Below are positions 61,201-64,000 of a stretch of DNA of 64,000 nucleotides, in pieces. Location: the NCBI GenBank assembly GCA_005408345.1, contig SEMN01000016.1, positions 1,674,001 to 1,738,000 of the forward strand, given 5' to 3'. How positions within the stretch are numbered: the first letter of the stretch is position 1; every line of letters starts with the position of its first letter. The position numbers and the translations under genes were made by a program. The stretch is from Macquaria australasica. Taxonomy: Eukaryota; Chordata; Actinopteri; Centrarchiformes; Percichthyidae. The notes under the pieces are model-generated. The model ran no database searches and had not been told where the DNA came from. It saw nothing but the letters and a program-made list of their open reading frames with translations.

Positions 61201-64000
61201 TCAGAGAAATAGATGTATGTGTCATGCTCAGAACGGCCACACTCGAAGGCGGTGGTGAAAAGACGGCCATCATAGAGAGGACGGAGACACAATAAAACAT
61301 CGTTTAAACGTGGGGATAACATTTAACATTTCACACATTTTCAGACAGTCTCTCCTGGAAGACATTCATAGTGTTGCACTTGGTTGTTCACATGAAAAAT
61401 GACAGAAATAGTTGCGTCTTTCTCGCCTCCACACAGCTGGCCAATCACGGCATGAAGTGAGTGTGAATGTCAGATTGTTGGTTTTCGGAAAGGTACAGAA
61501 ATGCCACTGGTTTGTTGACATTTTGGCAATTCTTCCTGCCAGTTGGGAGATACTATAGTAGCCATCAGAAATTCCTAATATCTCTGACTTTGAATTAAAA
61601 CTCTGAGTTTGGCGTGAACGGTTTCATAAAACAAAATAATAGGCAGAGAATTAAGGCCACTCCACTCCATGTTCATTTCAACCTCAATTTGAATACAGTA
61701 CCCAAGAGAGAACCAACCCCTCAGAAATAGCAGATCTTCACATATTCATTATGAGATACAATTTCTTCAACGTGTATTCTTACATTTACAGTTAGTTACA
61801 CTGAGGAGAAAAAACACTACCTACACATAAAATCTTTTCAGAACGTTAAAGAAAGAATAAAACTCAGGATTCACGGTTTGATTGCGGTTATCCCCAATCT
61901 GCACTTTTTTTTTTCTTCCTATATCCTTCACAATCCCCCAATTTCCTCTTCTCTCACTCACGCCCACACTTCTGTTCTCACTCTCCTGCCCTTTATTGCC
62001 TCTCCTCATCATCACTCCTCCGCTCTCCTTAATTTTCTTTCTCATTACCTCCTCGTTCGTCACCAGGTTGAGTTCAACAGCGTCGGGCTCAGACAGTCTG
62101 TTTGGACCTCCGCTGGAGTCGGCCTTCAAGTCCAAAAGCTTTGATGGTCGGGAACAGCTCAGAGAGCAGAGCGCTTTTGGTGCCTCTGAATGTAAGAGTT
62201 GTTGTTATTTTCTTCTTCTGTTCATATTCATACCGGATTGACCCCAATAAAAGACATCTCCCCTTCTCCAACAGCTGTTTTTGTAAAGTTTTTTTGGTGA
62301 AAATAAACACTATCAGATTAGTCCAGGTAGGAAGTTTCCCTGAGATAAGATAGTCCTCATCCTTGAAGCCTTATCTCTCATAAAAGTGATACTTGAATTA
62401 AAGAAAAACATAAATCCCACATTTCTGTAGCTTGTCCAGGTATGATGTCAGTGCAGCTGACTCGCTCACACTCTCCTGATGATGATGATGATGATGATTT
62501 TAATTTTATTTTCCTTTTTAAAATTTTTTTTAACTTTTACAAAAAATGTAAACAAAAAGACAAACGAGGCCACGACACACAGGCACCCACCCCGAAACAC
62601 CCACCGACACATGATAAAAACAAAACAAGGTCAAAAAAGGTTGCTACAGTAGTAAATAATAGTCCATGCATGCCCAGATGTGCTGCATCTCCAGTGTCCA
62701 CAGCTGGAAATGTCCATACAGGATGAAACTGTCTGTACGTTGTCACAGCCCGGGGATGTACAATGAGTAAAGGGTAGCTTTTAAAAGTTTAAAAGGTAGT
62801 TCAAATTAACTGTACATTAAGCTACACTCAAGAGGGCCACATAAATAAATATACAGTACTTAGTTGCAGCCGAGTCTATTTGCTTTCTGATATATTTAAT
62901 AAATGGACCCCAAATCTTAACAAATTGACAGTATGAGTCAGATGAGGAGTACTTCATCTCCTCCAAATAAAGACAGGAAACCATATTATGGAGCCACTTC
63001 TTAAAACAAGGAGAGGAAGGTAGATTTCCATTCTCTCAAAATACCCCTTTTAGCTGTAGTCATACAAAACATTAAGCCCTGCTGGGTCTTAGGGCAGTTT
63101 TAGGGAGCTTTCAGAGCATCACAAAACAGCAAGTACACAGTCTGGATCAATTTGTTTCCCAATAATTATACTAAATCAATTAAATATTTCCTCCCAAAAT
63201 GTTCTAACTTCAGAGCAAGCCCAGAAAAGATGAGTCTTTTTTTTAAACATTTGTTACATTAAGTCTGGTCTTTGAAATGCGATGCAAGAGTTTAAACTGC
63301 ACTAGCTGAAGATGAAGCATTAATGGAACAGTCTTTAATCCTCCATCCCAGAGCTCATCAGATAACTCACTTTCCTTCCTCCGAGCCGCCCTGAGATGAC
63401 CAGAGGAGGTGGGATATCAGATGTTTAGAGGTAGAAAGTGTGTAGGAGGGGGTAATGTGTCAAACTGAACAAGAGACTGTCTAACCTGCAGCGGACAAAA
63501 GAAATGACTATGAGGGAGACTAAATTTAGACTGTAGCTGTCTGATAAAAAGGTCTCGGATTGTAAATAAGCCCTTCCTTCAGATTGTCTGTTTGAGCTTT
63601 TTTGGTGCTCGCTCCATTCAAAGAGAACACCTGTTTTTATGAATATGTATAAGTTCAAATATGAAGAAAAAAATATTGTGTTATATCTGGGCCAACATGG
63701 TAAATTGAGGTTGATGTGGTGTTTGATTTACTTTCTTTTTTTTTAATGCAGATCAGTAAAATCTGATTACATTTTTTACAAGTTCTTTGTTTCCTGCTGG
63801 CATTAATAACCTCTGATTTACTGCCCTGTACTGATATCCTGTAATGTGTTTTAATGTGTCAGATGCTGCCTTCTCGTCCGACTCCTCCTCTCCGGAGAAC
63901 GTCGAAGACTCTGGCCTGGACTCGCCTTCCCATCAACCCCTTGGGCCCTCCCCTGAGCCAGTGGGCTGGGCAGCTTGGCCCCCCATGTCACAGACTAAAG
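28885..64000 (+). CDS. fcho1: FCH domain only protein 1, 3' end outside window; gene-level entry
   Basis: Cytosolic F-BAR protein; FCHO1/2 bind curved, PIP2-rich plasma membrane and activate AP-2 to start clathrin-coated pits. Seventeen coding exons join in one frame to about 528 residues. Residues 1 to about 263 form the F-BAR domain (FWGEKNAGFDVLYHNMKHGQ, ETYSKSMSKLAKMASNG, TFAPMWDVFRVSSDKLALCH, FEQKM, IEEAHLRQMK, QVGQVHEEFKQNVENI). A basic stretch follows (KKSRAKAFRIPGLGKKDKEP), then the acidic SSDSDFDDEEPKKF motif and a Ser/Pro-rich linker with NLFGPPLESAF-like and SSSPENVEDSGLDSPSH motifs. The choice of SNGSPQGTFAP, RVSSDKLALCHLEL and ENVEDSGLDSPSH favours FCHO1 over FCHO2. The mu-homology domain should lie downstream of 64000. 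Confidence 0.95.
35659..36183 (+). repeat. 525-bp tandem duplication, copy 1
   Basis: Begins CAGAATACATCAAGGAAAGT and ends GCCGACAGCACAACT. Base-by-base comparison with the copy 530 bp downstream shows only two differences, both transitions (36086 G against 36616 A, and 36168 A against 36698 G). The shared 68-residue open frame has no recognisable domain and probably does not code. Confidence 0.95.
36189..36713 (+). repeat. 525-bp tandem duplication, copy 2
   Basis: Follows copy 1 after five bases (AACAG). The near identity means the duplication is recent, still homogenised, or an assembly artefact from two haplotypes. Confidence 0.95.
38480..38900 (-). repeat. Dispersed repeat fragment, inverse of the 58.6 kb copy
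   Basis: Minus strand reads TGCTGCTGTAAATACTCACT then AGAGCAC, and CAGTTGCACTGGGTGACATG nearby, matching the plus-strand series at 58.75-58.9 kb (CTGCTCTAAATACTCACTAG, CACTGGGTGACATTTTCC, AATAGTCCCAAACAAGCAC). Both also share the 'AACA...CTATTTACTCC' end. Confidence 0.65.
40391..40456. repeat. (CA)33 microsatellite
   Basis: Uninterrupted CA dinucleotide run of 66 bp within intron 2. Probably length-polymorphic. Confidence 0.98.
41230..41505 (-). repeat. GATTAATC/GTTGCAGCCC family element, reverse copy
   Basis: Plus strand runs TCATTATTGATTAATCTGTT, AAAGGCCAAGGTGACATTTT, GAGAAGCTGATCTAG and ATCGACTAATCGATCAACTA, the reverse complement of the family motif order. Confidence 0.7.
43308..43399 (+). 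CDS. fcho1: fcho1 exon 3 (F-BAR)
   Basis: Acceptor TACCTTGGCAG, preceded by a (TG)n tract ending 19 nt upstream; donor GAGAG|GTAAGG. Phase 0 in, phase 2 out. Encodes GEKNAGFDVLYHNMKHGQLA then TKELAEFVRE, the conserved first F-BAR helix. Confidence 0.97.
44908..45210 (+). repeat. GATTAATC/GTTGCAGCCC family element
   Basis: Contains GTACCGACAGAAAATTCATC, TTTTTCACTATTTTCAGACA and ATTTTATAGATCAAACAATT, and ends AATCATAAGTTGCAGCCCTA, matching the near full-length copy at 19.9 kb. Confidence 0.75.
45590..45780 (+). repeat. Dispersed repeat, copy 1 of 2 (CCTGCAATAACTGATT)
   Basis: Shares CCTGCAATAACTGATTTATT, GAACTTGTTAGCAAACAGTT and CACATCCAGCAGTTAT, in order and spacing, with the copy at 53.9 kb. 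Confidence 0.75.
46381..46455 (+). CDS. fcho1: fcho1 exon 4 (F-BAR)
   Basis: Acceptor TTTGTTTTTGCAG, donor AGGG|GTGAGA type; phase 2 in and out. Encodes AAIEETYSKSMSKLAKMASN then GSPQG. The codon spanning the exon 3/4 junction reads AGT, giving Ser where mammalian FCHO proteins have Arg in RERATIEE. Confidence 0.96.
46456..47664 (+). other. fcho1 intron 4
   Basis: About 1.2 kb with no recognisable gene or repeat family. A short TG tract lies near the acceptor. Confidence 0.7.
47665..47806 (+). CDS. fcho1: fcho1 exon 5 (F-BAR)
   Basis: Acceptor TATTTCCTAG, donor AAG|GTATGT; phase 2 in, phase 0 out. Encodes TFAPMWDVFRVSSDKLALCH, LELMRKMNDLIRDINKYGDE and QVKIHRK. Strong FCHO1 signature. Confidence 0.97.
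48071..48223 (+). CDS. fcho1: fcho1 exon 6 (F-BAR coiled coil)
   Basis: Acceptor CATATCACCCAG with a (TG)15 tract ending 14 nt upstream. Encodes TKEEMVGTVEAVQALQVQSG, HLQKSKEGYHAKCLELDRLR and KEGGPQKELEK, 51 codons in phase 0. The donor AAA|GTTAGC is weak, but homology fixes the junction: ...KELEK joins AELKSKKAAES in the next exon. Confidence 0.95.
48224..49723 (+). other. fcho1 intron 6
   Basis: About 1.5 kb of AT-rich sequence; no gene, repeat family or structured element recognised. Confidence 0.7.
49724..49828 (+). CDS. fcho1: fcho1 exon 7 (F-BAR)
   Basis: Acceptor TTCTTTCTCACTAG, donor CAG|GTCAGC, 35 codons in phase 0. Encodes AELKSKKAAESFALCIEKYN and RVGGEFEQKMSESAQ. Confidence 0.97.
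49829..51706 (+). other. fcho1 intron 7
   Basis: About 1.9 kb. Holds an inverted-repeat element (50375-50630), T-rich tracts just after the donor, and a (TG)n tract before the acceptor. No coding signal otherwise. Confidence 0.7.
50375..50630. mobile_element. 256-bp inverted-repeat element (CTTTCACACCT ends)
   Basis: Left CTTTCACACCTGTAGTTTGG and right AACCAGAGTTTAGGTGTGAAAG are inverted at the outer 11 bp; a further CTTTCACACCTGCCC lies inside. The interior contains AGAACTGAACAAAA and GGTCCAGTAC motifs typical of a common fish MITE family. No coding capacity. Confidence 0.75.
51707..51805 (+). CDS. fcho1: fcho1 exon 8 (F-BAR)
   Basis: Acceptor TTTGTGTGAGTAG is pyrimidine-poor and sits 20 nt after a (TG)n tract; donor CAG|GTATGT. 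Encodes KFQEIEEAHLRQMKQLIKGY and SHSIEDTHVQVGQ, 33 codons in phase 0. Homology (HVQVGQVHEEF across the junction) confirms both ends. Confidence 0.96.
51806..52306 (+). other. fcho1 intron 8
   Basis: AT-rich, 501 nt, nothing recognised besides the splice signals. Confidence 0.75.
52307..52403 (+). CDS. fcho1: fcho1 exon 9 (end of F-BAR)
   Basis: Acceptor TCATTCTGCTGCAG, donor CCAG|GTACAG; phase 0 in, phase 1 out. Encodes VHEEFKQNVENIGIDNLIKK and FAELKGTGKDRP, closing the F-BAR domain with the family's FAESKGTG-like motif. Confidence 0.97.
52680..52797 (+). CDS. fcho1: fcho1 exon 10 (polybasic linker)
   Basis: Acceptor CCTCGCGTCCGCAG, donor CTAC|GTGAGT; phase 1 in, phase 2 out. Encodes LVGFEEYMTALAPEGGKKSR and AKAFRIPGLGKKDKEPDS. 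The KAFRIPGL core and flanking lysines match human FCHO1 KAFRLPGL, a membrane- and AP-2-proximal region. Confidence 0.96.
52983..53007 (+). CDS. fcho1: fcho1 exon 11 (25-nt microexon)
   Basis: Acceptor TTTTTTGTATTTGCAG, donor CTG|GTGAGT. Only 25 nt: it completes the Thr codon split with exon 10 and adds DSVVTEAL, ending in phase 0. It is needed to bring exon 10 (phase 2) into register with exon 12 (phase 0). Confidence 0.88.
53915..54240 (+). repeat. Dispersed repeat, copy 2 of 2 (CCTGCAATAACTGATT)
   Basis: Contains CCTGCAATAACTGATTTTTT, GATATGGTGAACTTGTTAGC, CACATCCAGCAGTTATGGAG, TTGGAGTCTTGTTTCTGTCC and GGTCTCTCCATCAACTCCTG. Longer than the copy at 45.6 kb and in the same orientation. Confidence 0.75.
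55127..55200. repeat. TG/CG-variant dinucleotide tract before exon 12
   Basis: A 74-bp TG tract with interspersed CG steps, ending 13 nt upstream of the exon 12 acceptor, so it occupies the polypyrimidine-tract position of that acceptor. Confidence 0.97.
55214..55274 (+). CDS. fcho1: fcho1 exon 12, ending at a U12-type 5' splice site
   Basis: Acceptor CCATTGATATAG; 61 nt, phase 0 in, phase 1 out. Encodes NSPLEVDEEGFVIRADSTQN, matching human FCHO1 CPEVDEEGFTVRPDVTQN. No GT donor exists at the exon end; the exon is followed directly by ATATCCTTTTTC, a consensus minor-spliceosome AT-AC donor. Confidence 0.95.
55275..58044 (+). other. fcho1: U12-type AT-AC intron (fcho1 intron 12)
   Basis: Starts ATATCCTTTTT, the minor-spliceosome donor consensus. 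Near the other end CTCCTTGAC at 58018-58026 matches the U12 branch consensus TTCCTTRAC at eight of nine bases, with the branch A at 58025. The intron closes with GTAC|, 19 nt from the branch point. Joining G to GC after the AC end gives Gly-Cys-Ser-Glu-Glu and keeps the SSDSDFDDEEP frame; the nearest AG (CTCTGAG) would shift the frame. The intron holds a Tc1-type MITE about 170 nt from the donor. Confidence 0.93.
55443..55731. mobile_element. 289-bp Tc1/mariner-type MITE with intact ends
   Basis: Left terminus CAGGAGGGTGACAAATTAAA followed by GGAAAAACA; right terminus on the other strand CAGTCGGGTGACAAACTAAA followed by GGAAAAACA: a terminal inverted repeat of about 29 bp with three mismatches. 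Flanked on both sides by TA, the Tc1/mariner target. The minus strand retains a transposase relic, SPALNPDQHLWEIL, like the SPDLNPIEHLW motif around the last catalytic residue. An internal-deletion derivative. Confidence 0.9.
58045..58238 (+). CDS. fcho1: fcho1 exon 13 (acidic SDSDFDDEEP region)
   Basis: Follows the U12 AC acceptor; donor CAG|GTAGTG at 58239 (an alternative GTACGG lies 12 nt upstream and would also be in frame). Phase 1 in, phase 0 out. Encodes CSEEKENNFFSSDSDFDDEE, PKKFHIQIRPVASSNRSNSA and ATEKELKATIGVLTLPPNRG then VRQQ. The acidic block followed by KKFHIQI matches FCHO1 and FCHO2. Confidence 0.94.
58239..59150 (+). other. fcho1 intron 13
   Basis: Mostly occupied by a dispersed repeat (58585-58925). 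No other element recognised. Confidence 0.75.
58585..58925 (+). repeat. Dispersed repeat, inverse of the 38.5 kb copy
   Basis: Contains GATAATTCTGGCAATATTAT, TTTTCTTATTGTCAACAATC, TATGTAGCCAAAGCCTGATG, CACTGGGTGACATTTTCC, CTCTAAATACTCACTAGAGC and GTCCCAAACAAGCACTATTT, a motif series I recognise from fish interspersed repeats; its reverse is partly repeated at 38.48-38.9 kb. Confidence 0.7.
59151..59175 (+). CDS. fcho1: fcho1 exon 14 (25-nt microexon)
   Basis: Acceptor CTTTTGACTTTCAG, donor TCCA|GTAAGT. 25 nt, phase 0 in, phase 1 out; encodes VSVKRHLS and the first base of Arg. Human FCHO1 has KRHSSR at the corresponding place. Confidence 0.88.
59296..59352 (+). CDS. fcho1: fcho1 exon 15 (Ser/Glu-rich linker)
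   Basis: Acceptor TTGTGTCTCTGCAG, donor AGGG|GTGAGT; 57 nt, phase 1 in and out. Encodes NSSTAGGRSEEAEGLSHR. Disordered linker without a domain. Confidence 0.85.
59353..60340 (+). other. fcho1 intron 15
   Basis: Carries one GATTAATC-family element (59411-59671) at its start and a (TG)n tract before the next acceptor. The open frames around 59.7-60.2 kb have no splice context. Confidence 0.7.
59411..59671 (+). repeat. GATTAATC/GTTGCAGCCC family element
   Basis: Opens AGCTGAAATGATTAGTTGAT and ends GATAATGAAAATAATTGTTA then GTTGCATCCTAA. Contains TTCGTCACCTTGGGCTCTGG and TTCAGACATTCTTTAGACC. Confidence 0.78.
60341..60392 (+). CDS. fcho1: fcho1 exon 16 (Ser-rich linker)
   Basis: Acceptor GTCTCTTTATAG, donor GCAG|GTAAGA; 52 nt, phase 1 in, phase 2 out. 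Encodes GEQEGLRRSTSSPDHS. The frame runs on into exon 17 without a break. Confidence 0.87.
60393..62066 (+). other. fcho1 intron 16
   Basis: About 1.7 kb; 60.70-61.32 kb is an antisense Tc1-like transposase relic. A decoy acceptor/donor pair near 61.44 kb was rejected as an exon. The acceptor region is a long pyrimidine-rich stretch. Confidence 0.75.
60700..61325 (-). pseudogene. Tc1-like transposase relic (antisense to fcho1)
   Basis: The minus strand encodes, with breaks, LVPVKGNINASAHNNILDNS then VLPTLWQQFGEDPFLFQHDS, the central Tc1 transposase block ending at the HDN-type motif that normally carries a catalytic Asp. The flank at 60.72 kb reads AAAGTATGTGGACACCTAAA, typical of the element's end. 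Stops, frameshifts and loss of the N-terminal DNA-binding part make it non-functional. Confidence 0.88.
62067..62191 (+). CDS. fcho1: fcho1 exon 17 (FGPPLESAF motif)
   Basis: Acceptor CGTTCGTCACCAG, donor GAAT|GTAAGA; 125 nt, phase 2 in, phase 1 out. Encodes LSSTASGSDSLFGPPLESAF and KSKSFDGREQLREQSAFGAS then E. LFGPPLESAF is identical to the human FCHO1 segment. Confidence 0.95.
62192..63862 (+). other. fcho1 intron 17
   Basis: Dominated by an antisense LINE 3' fragment (62.5-63.64 kb). A (GAT)6-like short tract at about 62478-62498 precedes it. Confidence 0.75.
62500..63640 (-). mobile_element. LINE 3' end (L1/Tx1-like reverse transcriptase C-terminus)
   Basis: On the minus strand, in shifting frames, it encodes DLFIRQLQSKFSLPHSHFF, then FWACSEVRTFWEEIF, then VSCLYLEEMKYSSSDS and IWGPFIKYI. 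This order (LPxSHFF, Cys/Trp-containing FWACSEV, then WGPF) is the C-terminal part of a fish L1-like ORF2. Left of it is a 3' UTR-like stretch ending in an A/T-rich tract. 5'-truncated and mutated, hence inactive. Confidence 0.8.
63863..64000 (+). CDS. fcho1: fcho1 exon 18 (partial or ending at window edge)
   Basis: Acceptor TTTTAATGTGTCAG; phase 1 in. Encodes AAFSSDSSSPENVEDSGLDS then PSHQPLGPSPEPVGWAAWPP and MSQTK. SSSPENVEDSGLDSPSH is identical to human FCHO1. The frame is open at the last base, so the exon may end here or continue. Confidence 0.96.
   Translation, partial: MLPSRPTPPLRRTSKTLAWTRLPINPLGPPLSQWAGQLGPPCHRLK

Noticed and set aside
61439..61458. A CACACAG|...|GTGAGT pair that looks like a tiny fcho1 exon
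   Set aside because: About 18-20 nt, without matching protein; exons 16 and 17 already join in phase (2 to 2) and give continuous FCHO1-like sequence.
28885..64000. FCHO2 as the identity of the plus-strand gene
   Set aside because: RVSSDKLALCHLEL, KAFRIPGL, LFGPPLESAF and SSSPENVEDSGLDSPSH match FCHO1 better than FCHO2.

Overview
The window is vertebrate nuclear DNA, almost certainly from a teleost and probably a spiny-rayed (percomorph-type) fish. Genes are split into short exons with GT-AG introns, microsatellites are abundant, and the intergenic and intronic DNA is full of short dispersed elements of kinds I recognise from fish genomes. No bacterial, phage or CRISPR content is present.

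Two protein-coding genes lie head to head and both run off the window. On the left (positions 1 to about 5.8 kb, minus strand) is the 5' two-thirds of a proteoglycan 4 (lubricin) gene: signal peptide, two somatomedin B domains, an acidic Thr/Ser/Pro-rich mucin-like region, and the start of the hemopexin-like domain, whose end lies beyond position 1. I resolved eleven coding exons; the introns separating the signal, SMB and mucin modules are all phase 1. On the right (about 13.2 kb to the window end, plus strand) is fcho1, an F-BAR endocytic nucleator: a probable CpG-rich first exon near 13.3 kb, a start codon at 28885, sixteen further coding exons, and a reading frame still open at 64000, so the C-terminal mu-homology domain is outside. 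The two genes are functionally unrelated: one makes a secreted lubricating glycoprotein, the other a cytosolic clathrin-pit initiator.

The space between the genes (5.8-13.2 kb) and the two very long first introns of fcho1 (15.5 and 14.4 kb) hold no further gene I can support. They contain dispersed repeats: inverted-repeat elements, at least seven copies of a 'CTGGAACGATTAATC...GTTGCAGCCCTAA' family, three copies of an 'ATCTCAACAACTATTGGATGG' family, and a 525-bp tandem duplication whose copies differ at only two bases. The distal fcho1 introns hold Tc1-like transposase debris, a 289-bp Tc1-type MITE with intact ends and TA target duplication, and the 3' end of an antisense LINE.

The most notable item is that fcho1 intron 12 (55275-58044) is a U12-type AT-AC intron: it begins ATATCCTTT, has a near-perfect TCCTTGAC branch site, and ends in AC; only the AC end preserves the reading frame. 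A second pattern is that many fcho1 acceptors are preceded within 13-50 nt by (TG)n tracts on the transcribed-sense strand.
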